DNA of 64,000 nucleotides from Sipunculus nudus. Lineage: Eukaryota; Annelida; Sipuncula; Golfingiida; Sipunculidae. The notes below the pieces were generated by a model. It saw only the letters and a list, made by a program, of their open reading frames with translations, made no database searches and had not been told where the DNA came from. Each line of letters begins with the position of its first letter. Within the stretch, counting starts at the first letter, position 1. Made by a program: the position numbers and the translations under genes. The DNA lies in contig CM049313.1 in NCBI GenBank assembly GCA_026874595.1, forward strand, positions 59,291,159-59,355,158, written 5' to 3'. This document shows positions 48,985 through 59,439 of the stretch, in pieces.

Positions 48985-50163
48985 GTATCCCAAGACAAAC
49001 TATGTTTTCATACCGGTCCCCCCGCTGCCGCTGCATAAAAATCTTGTTGGCGTGATAACTCAAAAAATATTTCACAGATCTTTACTAAACTTGGTATATG
49101 TAAAGATATGGGTGAGAGGACGACGCCTATTTAAAATGAGGTCATGACCTTTACTAGGAGAGTGTCCTTGACCTTGAATAGGTCCAATTTTTTGGAAAAT
49201 CGCACAAATTCTTAAATATCTCAAGAAATCTTGTATGGATTGATCCCAAAATCAAGTTGATGGAAGATCATGGATAGGGTTGTCATGTTTCAGAAACTGG
49301 TGGCGCCACCTATTATTGTATCCCCAGACAAAGTCGGGGGATACTATGTTTTCATACCGGTCCCGCCGCCGCTGCTGCATATAAATCTTGTTGGCGCGAT
49401 AATCAAAAATAAATTTCACGGATCTTTACCAAACTTGGTATATGTATAGATATGGGTAAGAGGATGACGCCTATTTAAAATGAGGTCATGACCTTATACT
49501 AGGAGAGTGTCCTTGACCTTGAATATGTCCAATTTTGGGGAAAATCACACAAATTCTTTAATATCTCAAGAAATCTTGCATGGATTTATCCCAAAATCAA
49601 GTTGATGGAAGATCAGGGATAGGGTTGTCAGGTTTCAGAAACTGGTGGCGCCACCTATTATTCTTTACTTGTTTTCGTGCCATTTAATACCCCCAAAATT
49701 CCCACCTTACTGTACTGTGAGCATTATAAGTCAAAAACTAATGGACAGATTTCTTTTATAATATGCATATACATAGGTATGGGTTATGGGATGATGTTGA
49801 TTTAAATTGGGGTCATGACCTTTCCTATGATAGTGGCCTTGACCTTGAAAATTGCCATATATGGTGAAAATCTCACACCTCTTATGATATCTCCAGTGTT
49901 GATAGCCATATGGATTTCAAACATGACTTATGTATGGCCCACCACTAAAGTAAGAACCCATAGGTTTTAGGGTCATGAGGTCAAGGTCACTGGACTGGCA
50001 TTTTAAAAGATACTGTGGATGCATTTTAAGCCAAACTTTGATATAGCTCACTTGCCAATAGTGGATGATCCATATCAATTTTTGGGTCACAAGGTCAAAG
50101 GTCAAGGCCACGGGAGCTATCTGTCCAAAAATTAGTTTCTGGATGATAATTCCTGCTTTTATT

Positions 50164-51720
50164 GATGTATTGATTTCAAACTTGACTTATATATGTCCCA
50201 TTGAAAAAGCAAGACTCCAATTGATTTTGGGGTCATGAGGTCAAAGGTCAAGGTTACAGGACACATCTTTAAAAAGATTGTGGATGCAATTTTAGCCAAA
50301 CATTTTATCTCAGACCTTTCATCTTGCACATATAGTTCACCTGCCAAGAGATGAAGAACCCTATCAATTTTGAGGTCACAAGGTCAAAGGTGAAGGTCAC
50401 AGGAGCCATCTGTCCAAAAATTAGTTCCTGGATGATAATTCCTGCTTTTATTGATGTATGGATTTAAAACTTGACTTGTATATGTCCCATTGGAAAGCAA
50501 GACCCAAATTGATTTTGGGGTCATGAAGTCAAAGGTCAAGGTCACAGGACACATCTTTAAAAAGATTGTGGATGCATTTTCAGCCAAACATTTCATCTCA
50601 GATCTTTCATCTTGCACATATAGTTCACCTGCCAAGAGTGGAAGACCCCTATCAATTTTGAGGTCACAAGGTCAAAGGTGAAGGTCACAGGAGCCATCTG
50701 TCCAAAAATTAGTTTCTGGATGATAATTCCTGCTTTTAGTGATGTATGGATTTCAAACTCGACTTGTATATGTCCCATTGGAAAAGCAAGACCAAAATTG
50801 ATTTTGGGGTCATGAGGTCAAAGGTCAAGCTCACAGGACACATCTTTAGAAAGATGTGGATGCATTTTCAGCCAAACATTTCATCTCAGAGAGGAAGAAC
50901 CCTATCAATTTTGAGGTCACAAGGTCAAAGGTGAAGGTCACAGGAGCCATCTGTCCAAAAATTAGTTTCTGGATGATAATTCCTTCTTTTATTGATGTAT
51001 GGATTTCAAACTTGACTTGTATTTGACCCATTGGAAAAGCAAGACCCAAATTGATTTTGGGGTCATGAGGTCAAAGGTCAAGGTCACAGGAAACCTCTTT
51101 AAAAAGATTGTGGATGCATTTTCAGCCAAACAATTCATCACAGATCTTTCATCTTGCACATATAGTTCACCTGCCAAGAGAGGAAGACCCCTATCAATTT
51201 TGAGGTCACAAGGTCAAAGGTGAAGGTCGCAGGAGCGATCTGTCCAAAAATTTATTTTCTGGATGATAATTCCTGTTTTTAGTGATGTATGGATTTCAAA
51301 CTTGACTTGATATGTCCCATTGGAAAAGCAAGACCAAAATTGATTTTGGGGTCATGAGGTCAAAGGTCAAGGTCATAGGCCACATCCTTAAAAAGATGTG
51401 GATGCATTTTCAGCCAAACATTTCATCTCAGATCTTTCATCTTGCACATATAGTTCTCCTGCGAAGAGAGGAAGAACACTATCAATTTTGAGGTCACAAG
51501 GTAAAAGTTGAAGGTCACAGGAGCCATCTGTCCAAAAATGAGTTTCTGGATGATAATTCCTGCTTTATTGATGTATAGATTTCAAACTTGACTTGCATAT
51601 GTCCCATTGGAAAGGCAAGACCCGAATTGATTTTGGGGTCATGAGGTCAAAGGTCAAGGTCACAGGACACATCTTTAAAAAGATCAAGGTCACAAGACCA
51701 ACATCTTCAACAAGATTGTT
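50164..51720 (+). repeat. six tandem ~289-bp units
   Basis: The landmark GATGTAT.GATTT begins at 50164, 50453, 50741, 50994, 51284 and 51570 (spacings 289, 288, 253, 290, 286). Each unit has 'acttgactt.tatatgtcccattg', 'ttttggggtcatgaggtcaaaggtcaaggtcacagg', 'catctcagatctttcatcttgcacatatagtt', 'aggtcacaaggtcaaaggtgaaggtcacagga'. The same units occur at 61575-61990. Confidence 0.9.
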
Positions 51721-51814
51721 GATTGTTAGATGGAAGAAACAATCAATATGCCCAGTGTCAGTATATGCTGATAAAAATGGGGGTCTATTCTTGAAGGGGG
51801 GGGGGGCCTCCTAT

Positions 51815-51857
51815 GTCTGGGGATACTCTGGCACCTGCGGTGCCAAGAAATGTTTAG
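51815..51857 (+). other. 3' terminus 1 of the GTATCCCC element
   Basis: GTCTGGGGATAC (51815-51826), hairpin GGCACCTGCGGTGCC (51830-51844), then AAGAAATGTTTAG. A G11 tract precedes at 51796-51806. Confidence 0.8.
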
Positions 51858-52445
51858 TTTTTTACTTGTTTTCATGCCATTTAATACCCCCAAAATTGCC
51901 ACTTGACAGTACTGTGAGCATTATAAGTCAAAAACTAATGGACAGATTTCTTTTATATTATGCATATACATAGATATGGGTTATGGGATGATATTTTTTT
52001 AAATTGGGGTCATGACCTTTCCTATGAGAGTGGCCTTGACCTTGAATATTGCCGTATATGGTGAAAATTACACAAAATCATTAATATCTCAATAAGGGAT
52101 GCATGGATTGGTCCAAAAATCAACTTGACCGAAGATCTTGGATAGTATTGTCATGTACCGGAAACAGGTGGCGCCACCTGTTATTCTTTTACTTGTTTTT
52201 GTGCCGTTTAATACCCCATCATTGCCACTTAACAGTACTGTGAGCATTATAAGTCAAAAGTAAAAAACTAATGGACAGATTTCTTTCATATTATGCATAT
52301 ACATATACATGGGTTAAGGGATGATGTATATTGAAATTGGGGTCATGACCTTTTCTATGAGAGTGACCTTTTCTATGAGTGTGGTCTGATATTAATTGTT
52401 GCTGAAGATGGGAGGCCTATTCTTAAAGGGGGGGGGGGATTAAAC

Positions 52446-52488
52446 GTCTGGGGATACTATGGCACCTGCGGTGCCAAGAAATGTCTAG
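52446..52488 (+). other. 3' terminus 2 of the GTATCCCC element
   Basis: GTCTGGGGATAC (52446-52457), hairpin GGCACCTGCGGTGCC (52461-52475), AAGAAATGTCTAG. Preceded by a G tract; followed by TTGTTGCTGAAGATGGGGGG leading to terminus 3. Confidence 0.8.
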
Positions 52489-52563
52489 TTGTTGCTGAAG
52501 ATGGGGGGTCTATTCTAAAAGGGGGGGGGATTAATTGTCTTGGGATACTATGGCACCTGCGGT

Positions 52564-55500
52564 CTACCTTATGTGACCAGACCATTTAATTAGATCTAAT
52601 TAAGACCCATACATGTGAAGTGAATCTGTATCCCATCAGAAACACCTTTATCTCCTGCACAAAAAAAAAATGACACACACTGTAGGTACATGAAAGTATA
52701 ATATCAGTCCTTTAATGGCAGATCTCAATTTAATGTTAGAAATTAATTACAATGTACCAATTATAATTGCTCATCAGTCAGAACTTTGAATCATTGATCC
52801 TGCCCTGCCATACTCATTTACAAAGCTTTGTAAATAACATAGGCTTACGATGAGGAAATGTATGCTTTCATAAAATTAATGTGAGCAAATTCTAGAAAAG
52901 TCTGTGTTACTTCATGCCCAAGGTTACTACCCACACATATATAGGCTATATTATTACATACATTAGCAAACATATACAGCTTTATATCAGTTGAGATGAT
53001 GTACAGGCCTATATAAGGTAAAAAATATATACTCTTAAAGAACTGATCAATTCCAATTATTGGTCAGTAATGATCAACCAGTATTTTCTGAGGATTATTC
53101 AGGAAGTTACAGCCATTTCCAAAATGATAACAGTCATAGTCTAGCTGTCTGATAAACTATTAATTAATGAATGTTTTGATAACATGCAATGATAAAGTAT
53201 CTTACCACTGCGACCACAAACTATCTGCATGGTTATAAAATAAATCTGAAACCATGGCAGACATCAGTCTTTCTTGATGTAATGTCAGATATTTTTTAAA
53301 TCCCATCCACAAAAGAGCAGCCTGATTAAATGTCACGTTTATCAGTAATTATACGGAAACCAATGTTTTATGTTAAGAAAATCAGTAATAAGTTACGGCA
53401 AGTCATTGTGTGATGCAGGTTGTATTCAGAATGATCCAGTTCACTTTTAAGGATTTTTTTATCTTCTTAATGATTAAAAATCTTTCTACACCAATCTACT
53501 GACCCAGTTCCACAAAACAAGGAGGGGTGGAGGGGGAGGGGCACATATCTAGGGGTGGATGGATCATGCAGGGTGATAAGCCTTGAGGGAAGTTGGTATG
53601 TGTTCAATTGGATGCCATTCTAGTTATCCTACATGAAGCAAACAGTCTTGTTCACAGCTGATTCTGAGTGTTTGTGTGTATGTTTCCGCAAGTATCTGAA
53701 GAATGGTCCTCCTGATTTAATTAAAATTAATTTACAGGTGGAGAGTGTGAGAATATCCAAGTGATTAAATTTTTGCATGAATCCCAGTGGAAATAATCGT
53801 GGGATGAGCATTTCATGGGGTTTGGCAGCTTTTTTTATGTTTTGACTTGCAACCTGTGACTATCTGTAGGGCTTGAAATGTGTTGTCACCAGGGATAATG
53901 AAGTCACACCATTTCCTAGAAAGGTGGCAGTATTGTCATGAATGTTGATCATTGAGAGAATAATCCAGGCCTGCTATAACGCAATACCAAGCTGTGTTTT
54001 CAAGACAGATTTCCATCGAAAAAACATTCCCAGGAAAAGTATGTGGTTAACAACCAATACTTCAGGTAAACATCTTGAGTTGTTTTCTTTGAGCACCATC
54101 TTATGTGCAGGGTTTGTGCCCCCTTATAATTTTTGACAGGTAGAATTTTTCTTTTAAAATCACAGGGTTTTACAAGTTACTTGTAACTACTCTTATCTTC
54201 TATTGAAACTGATCTATACTTAATGCATTTATATTTTAAGTGTTTTACACTGGGTGAATTCCACAAACTATTGATACTTTTCCTTCTTGAGTGATGGGTT
54301 AAATATATACAAAGTGTGTACAGGTTTGGTCTACCTGTCTGTAACCTGGGACCTATATATACCTCATCCCATTAGCAGCAGGTGAAATGAGACAGAACAG
54401 GTAGCAGACAGAAACTTGTTCGCAGAAATGAACTGCACTGTGTTGCCATTATGTCATGAAAACATTTCGTCTGCCAGACAGTACAGCACAGGCAAATAGT
54501 ACGTGAAAATTATTAGTGCACCTGTTGCATGGAGCTATTGGCAACAGTTTCTGAGAAACTGAAGGTATTGCATCTAAAGCCATCCTGTGGAGCATTAAGA
54601 AAGCTTCTTACTTATGTACAGACATGTATAATTTGTGTTACACATACTGCATTTTAATTAAATTTTTTTTGCTCAGCATGCAATTCTTGGAAATCATATG
54701 TCAGCCATTATTTTGTCTGCTTGTCTGTGTTCATACAGTATTTAAATCTCCTGCTAAAATGTGGACCAGTGTAGCAAAAGGTAAATGCCTTTTCCTTTTT
54801 GACATATCTGGGTCAGGGATCAAAGGTCAAGGAGTTAAAGGTTAGAGTTCAGGTGTCAGATGATGAAACCTTGATATCTTCATGGTGTAGTATCTTAAAA
54901 TTAAACTTCAGATTGATGTGACCCAAATATTTTTAATTATGCTTAAATATAGAGCAGGGGTAGATGGGAAAATATGAAAAGGTCAGTGGACAGATCAGTG
55001 AGCGGAAGCTATGTGATAGAATCATTAGTCGTCTTGATGTTCCTCTGATATACAAAGTAATGCTATATTGTTAATACTGTTTTAGAGATGCCACTATGAG
55101 GTGCTAACAAAATGTGTCTTCTGGTAATTCCAGGTAGTGAGATATAATCTGTACTGTCTCAGGCAGTCTGCCAGTTCCTGTGAATCAGCCACCCACAAAC
55201 CTGCCTTGTGTACTGCTGTTTATGTGTTTGGTACTGCTGGGTCTTCACCAGCTCATACAGTCTGTATACAGTCTGGGTCTCCTAAAAAATACAACATAAA
55301 GCAAGATAAATATAAAGCCTTAATCATCTACTCTGTGTTATATAAATAAAAACATTTCCTTGGGTGAAAGAGGAATATACATCTTCGCACATTGTCAAAG
55401 TTTTTCAAGGAAACCCATCTGTAAACTTGTCAGGTTTTCCTCGGTTAAGTTTAAGCAGATTGACGCACTTGATGGCATCATGCCTACATAAACAGATGCA

Positions 55501-55844
55501 GCGCTGATGTAGTTGTTGTGTTCCACAATGATAACTCAAAGTTACAACCTTCAGGTGCCTTTATTCATATAAAGTTTGTCTGATCCATTTCTTTCAATGT
55601 GAACATAGACTTTTGAAATCTACCTGAAAACTGACCTATATAAAAGAACAACAGCAGAATGGTATGTGTTCAAAGGTATGAAACTTGCCAGCCTATTTTG
55701 TCATGGCTGATTGAGTGATGCTTAAAAATTTTTCAGAACAGCAAGATAATATCTGTCTCAGGAAGACTGTTAGAGGGAGCAGAGGAAAACTGATGGTAGG
55801 CACTGGTTGTATCAAAGAATCAATCAAATATTAATCATTTGTTG
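52564..55844. other. unique AT-rich non-coding DNA
   Basis: No repeat family recognised. Three weak exon-like spots were inspected and not called: 53970-54066 (donor TCAG|GTAAAC), 54739-54780 (strong acceptor, AAAAG|GTAAAT, phase incompatible with the CRTC exon) and 55130-55260. Confidence 0.35.
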
Positions 55845-56060
55845 TCCCTCGCTTCCATGGAAAGGTGGACATTGATTTGGGTTTGTTTGTCTGTCCGTTT
55901 GTTGGCCCCTATGTCTGTCTGTCCGTCAGTTTTTTGTTTCCATGCAAAAACTTTCCTAAATATTATCCGATTTCATTCAAATTTGGGTCAGTGATTGCCC
56001 TCATACATACCATGGTTATTATAGGTTTTGGAGTTTTTGTCTGAAAATAATTTACCATCA
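55845..56060 (+). repeat. 5' fragment of another CCGTC-type repeat
   Basis: TGTCCCTCGCTTCCATGGAA, then a TGTCTGTCCGTTTG tract, then 'tccgatttcattcaaatttgggtcagtgattgccctcatacataccatggttatt', the usual phrase order of these mollusc-type elements. No 3' end found. Confidence 0.5.
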
Positions 56061-56519
56061 GCCATAAAAACAAACAAACAAACAAAAATTCCCTTTTGAT
56101 CCCAATTCACAACAAAAATAATGACATGTAAAGACATCTGCAGGTGACAATGAAAACACTGGTACTATGACATATGGAGACATGTTCAGGGAAAAAAAAA
56201 CTAAAACATATTGAGAAGGCAAGCCTAAAGATCACAGGAAGCTAAAATAACAAGAGGTGGAAGCGGAGGACATAAATTCCACAAATTTACTTGTTATACA
56301 TTATGTGCATCCTATGTTTTCTCATGATATCATCTTTGTAAGTCAATATCCGTGTAGCATCAGCATAACCAGTAAAACAGCACACCACTAATAAAAACCG
56401 AGATGACCAACTATGCTGTTGTGCCAACTAGTTTTGGTCAGGGCTGACTTGAGTATTATGATTTTGAATTCACTATTCAAGTTTGTATACCCTTGATATC
56501 TAATGCAGCAAGATGCTGT
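56061..56519. other. unique AT-rich non-coding DNA
   Basis: Nothing recognised. Confidence 0.35.
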
Positions 56520-56963
56520 TTACGCTCTTTACACAGCGCTTTACCCATAGGCCAACTACCTATATCATAAGCTCTGTTTGTTATGACCTTGTATCCTGAA
56601 TCTATACACCAGAGGGAGCACTGTATTTTTGTCCAATCAGATGAGCAAAGCAAATTGGTTTACCAGCCAAGCGAGGAATACACGAAGCCAATGTTGTTCA
56701 TTTCATTTTGAGTGACAACTCATCGCCCCAGTGACCGTTTGGACAGGCCACAGGCTCAGAGAGAATTGCCTCACACGTGGTTTCTGGGTGGAGCCTGATG
56801 CCTATCGAGTGTTTGTTGATTTGCATTTGGTTGGCTGATAGTAGCATCAGCAGTTTCTTAAGCAGACAGGCCCATGTGCACCACCTGGTGTTCAAGTGCA
56901 TCATAAACAGTCGAAGCAGTCAGCGGGGAAAATCAGTAGCTTCTTTAGAAGCGCAAGAACGTA
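56520..56963 (+). mobile_element. TTACGCTC element, copy 2 (444 bp)
   Basis: Homologous end to end with 8975-9674 but with internal deletions: TTACGCTCTTTACACAGCGC at the start, 'gagggagcactgtatttttgtccaatcagatgag' within, and GCTTCTTTAGAAGCGC near the end, finishing at ACGTA (56963). Many CpG positions of copy 1 are TG or CA here, so this copy looks older. Flanks show no convincing 8-bp duplication. Confidence 0.78.
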
Positions 56964-57586
56964 GAAACTATTTGGACCAAAATTTAATTTAGTTAGCAAG
57001 GATTACATATTTAAAATGTATAAAACACTTAAAATAACGACTAGTTGTTTACAGTCCCGATTCTTTTTGCTCCCTGGATCAGACTCTACTTAGGCTACCA
57101 CCTGTAAAATATGACCACTTTATTTAGGTCCTGTTGGTGGTTGTAATTACAAGGTTTTATTGTACATAACAATTCTGGTACTGTTGACACCTGCCCACTG
57201 TCCTTGTGTGGCAGTCCAGTCAAAACAGGTCTGAAACATTCATTACTGACCCAGTGACCATCTTTTAAAGCTGGTTAACCCCAACTGCTGTCTGACCACT
57301 GATCACTGACTTCTGATAATTAGCTGCTGATCTTTGGTGTACTGGAACTATAGGGTTTGAATCTGACAGGAGAGTTGTTTGTAGTATTGGACAAAAATTC
57401 TTATTAAGTGTTAAATAACATGACACATTCAAGTCAGGAGGAATCCAAGACCAAAACAAATAAACTGTGTCACAGGACTTAGTGCCATAAACTGTGGCAC
57501 AGGGATAGAATATCATAATATTTATAATAAAAGTTCAGATAATGTGCACACTCATTACTTTTTCTATTTGGGATTGAAGGGGTGAG
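56964..57586. other. unique DNA, possible TIR fragment
   Basis: 57095-57170 (GCTACCACCTGTAAAATATG.., GGTGGTTGTAATTACAAGG) vaguely resembles the ends of the 10894-11780 element. Otherwise nothing recognised. Confidence 0.3.
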
Positions 57587-57939
57587 CAGGGCTCAACATC
57601 AACTTTACTTGTCCTTAAAAATTCAGATATCCCTGCCACAAACACAAGTGTTAAACAGGAAAATTTTGCAACAAGAAACATGTTTAGATGTTTATTTGTT
57701 AAAAGAATTTCTCTTTAGTATTGGGACAGATAAACAAACAGGTTATTTAAGACTGAGGTATAATCAATATTATTTTATTTCTCTAAGAAAGAAAATGGCT
57801 ATAAGAAGATTAGTTGAAAAATTTAGGCAATTTGGACCCAGTGGAGGCAGGTAGGAGGAAACTTACTTTTGCCCTGCCACCCTATCCTAGAACTTTAACT
57901 CGGCCAGGGCAAGCAGTTAATCATAAATGCTGAGCCCTG
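57587..57939. mobile_element. hAT-like MITE, CAGGGCTCAACAT ends
   Basis: Left CAGGGCTCAACATCAACTTT then ACTTGTCC; right end GGGCAAGCAGTTAATCATAA then ATGCTGAGCCCTG, an imperfect ~35-bp inverted repeat. CAGGGCTC-type ends are typical of hAT MITEs. No exact 8-bp duplication. A 90-codon frame at 57582-57854 ends in MAIRRLVEKFRQFGPSGGR, faintly like a transposase helix-turn-helix, but the element is far too short to encode a transposase. Confidence 0.6.
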
Positions 57940-58965
57940 GTGAAGATATATGGCCTCTTACTTCCTGTGACACAGGTAATCTTGTCAAAAGTATGTGCTT
58001 CCTGCTGGGGAACTGATTAAAGGATCACAGTGATTGTGACCACTTTCAGCAGGCCATTTTTTATTTAACAGGAAATGAAGAATGAAAGTGCAACAACGAG
58101 ATCAGTTCATCAAACACCACTTGAGTTTAAGGTAAATACAGGAACGGTAATATTGTTGGCCCTGTGCAAAGTGAAACCTGTAATGTGTTCTCATCAGGAG
58201 AGGTTATTAAGCGGGGGAGTGCTGTCAGATTGATGTCTGCACATTCAATCATTACTGGGAAATTTTTTTACCTCTTCCATTCCAAGATTGAGTGAGGTCA
58301 TATTTTGTTCCAGTTTAGTCTCACAGGGTGGTTTTTCAGTATAATATACACAAGCTATTGTCATATGGTCAAATATCAGTCAAATTAATCTTTCAGCATA
58401 CATCAAATTAAACAATATATAAAAATGGTTGTCATAAATTTCATTTTCCAAGAAGTAAAATTTGTTCCAATCCAGACGTGGCTACATGTATTTTTTGTCA
58501 TTGTATATCCTTCTTTGAAAGAAGAACTACCAGTGGTATGTAGTGGAGCCACAGAAGAATTCAATATTATGTCTAGAAATTATAAGTTGATTTTAATCTG
58601 GATGGGTTTGAATGGTTTTACTCAATTGATGATACTTGATCAATTTGAAATTGATAACTCAAATGTCTATGTAGACACAAGTTAATTTTCCTTGAGATAA
58701 CCCCAAATTTCTGTACACTGTACAGACACCAGTCTGTAATTTCTGAGGTACTATAATTGCCTGTAATAAGATCTGCCTGAATGGAGGTCCCAATATTTAC
58801 ATTGATTGCTTATTCTTTTTAGGCTATATATATCACACTCTGTATCAAATACGGCAGATCATGAAGGAACATAGGTTCATATGCAATGTTACACATACAT
58901 GAATTATATACATCTACTTCATTTTGTCAAGAGTGCCAGCCTTGTATTCCTTAACAAGATCTCAG
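57940..58965 (+). other. intronic/unique DNA around candidate exon
   Basis: AT-rich non-repetitive sequence holding the candidate exon at 58072-58131. An 86-codon open frame at 58425-58685 has no recognisable domain and an AT-driven composition (many I, N, F, L), so it is not called as a gene. No repeat family seen elsewhere in the window is present. Confidence 0.5.
58072..58131 (+). CDS. candidate exon upstream of CRTC exon
   Basis: A 60-bp stretch follows a strong acceptor (CCATTTTTTATTTAACAG) and precedes a good donor (AAG|GTAAAT). Only phase 0 is open, reading EMKNESATTRSVHQTPLEFK, 20 codons. It ends in phase 0, exactly what the CRTC exon 834 bp downstream needs. I do not recognise the peptide. 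The CRTC region before the SPYG..SPP motif is poorly conserved, so lack of similarity is uninformative. The splice signals and phase are seen; membership in the CRTC transcript is inference. Similar-looking decoy exons occur elsewhere in the window, so chance is a real alternative. Confidence 0.38.
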
Positions 58966-59027
58966 GTGGACTGCTCACCATATGGAGTCACGTACTTATC
59001 CCCGCCGGCGGACACGAGTTGGCGAAG
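58966..59027 (+). CDS. CRTC: CRTC-family coactivator, internal exon
   Basis: Seen: preceded by a pyrimidine-containing acceptor (TATTCCTTAAC then AAGATCTCAG) and followed by a consensus donor AG|GTAAGT at 59026-59033. Read in phase 0 it gives V-D-C, then SPYGVTYLSPPADTSWRR, leaving two bases (AG) for the next codon. Known: animal CREB-regulated transcription coactivators (CRTC/TORC) carry CPYGTMYLSPPADTSWRR immediately before TNSDSALH, the site that salt-inducible kinases and AMPK phosphorylate to create 14-3-3 binding and cytoplasmic retention. Dephosphorylated CRTC enters the nucleus and binds the CREB bZIP. The split codon AG/R fits the second arginine of WRR, with TNSDSALH beginning the next exon, which is not in this window. 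The N-terminal CREB-binding exon was not found either. The match is to remembered family sequence; it is near-identical over 18 residues, so the call is strong, but the exact acceptor could lie slightly upstream. Confidence 0.86.
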
Positions 59028-59439
59028 GTAAGTAGCAACATTAAGGTATGCAGTCGTATGCATTACGTGTGCAAATGGAGTTGGGAATTGGACAATCATT
59101 ACTGCATATATGCGTATGCAGTAAGTATGCATTTATACATATGGGTATGCAGCACATTTTGTTTGCTCAGGGTAGCGATTGAAAACATATATGCATGGTA
59201 AGAGATACAGAAATGCCAAACTTTTACGTAAGTAATCGGGTATTCCTGTGGCAGAAGAATTCTCTACTCCTGGATCTCTATGATATAGGCCTGATTTTAC
59301 CACATACGTACCACAAATGCATACATATTAATGGAATCACAGGTGTCTGTTTTCCAGCTGCATAACACAGATGTACTGCATACTCACAAGTATTGCATAC
59401 GCAATAAACGGAATGCTAGCTTTATCTTGTTCACTCGTT
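59028..59439 (+). other. CRTC intron start, GTATGCAG-rich
   Basis: Begins with the GTAAGT donor of the CRTC exon. Positions 59045-59155 contain several GTATGCAG / TATGCAT / ATATGCG words, a short degenerate palindromic cluster. No exon for the TNSDSALH continuation was found before the rolling-circle-like element starting at 59440. Confidence 0.5.

Larger units (their letters stand above)
48985..52563 (+). mobile_element. GTATCCCCAGAC rolling-circle-like array with multiple ends
   Basis: Two 5' ends (48985, decayed; 49318, intact) and three 3' ends lie in one orientation. The intact 5' end is GTATCCCCAGAC (49318-49329), pairing with GGGGGATAC as a hairpin. Its exact inverse GTCTGGGGATAC marks the 3' ends at 51815 and 52446, each followed by the hairpin GGCACC-TGC-GGTGCC, then AAGAAATGT and TTAG or CTAG. 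The third (52538) is truncated after the hairpin start. Cores are 'atatgggt..gggatgatg' modules and six ~289-bp units. HINE/Helentron-type non-autonomous element is the best reading. No Rep/helicase frame. Confidence 0.8.

Noticed and set aside
51593-51973. 126-codon frame, the longest in the window
   Set aside because: Spans tandem repeat units, a G tract and a 3' terminus of a mobile element; no protein-like content.
53970-54066. Open segment ending TTCAG|GTAAAC
   Set aside because: Weak polypyrimidine tract, no recognisable peptide.
54739-54780. 42-bp segment with strong acceptor (TTCATACAG) and AAAAG|GTAAAT donor
   Set aside because: Its only open phase cannot join the CRTC exon at 58966 or the candidate at 58072 in frame, and the 13-codon peptide is unrecognised.
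55130-55260. Frame containing SLPVPVNQPP after an acceptor-like CTGTCTCAG, reminiscent of the CRTC SLPNVNQ motif
   Set aside because: The invariant N is replaced by two residues, the rest of the frame shows no CRTC similarity, and no good donor follows. Treated as coincidence.
57582-57854. Frame ending MAIRRLVEKFRQFGPSGGR, like a transposase helix-turn-helix
   Set aside because: Lies within a 353-bp hAT-like MITE with no room for a catalytic domain; similarity too short.
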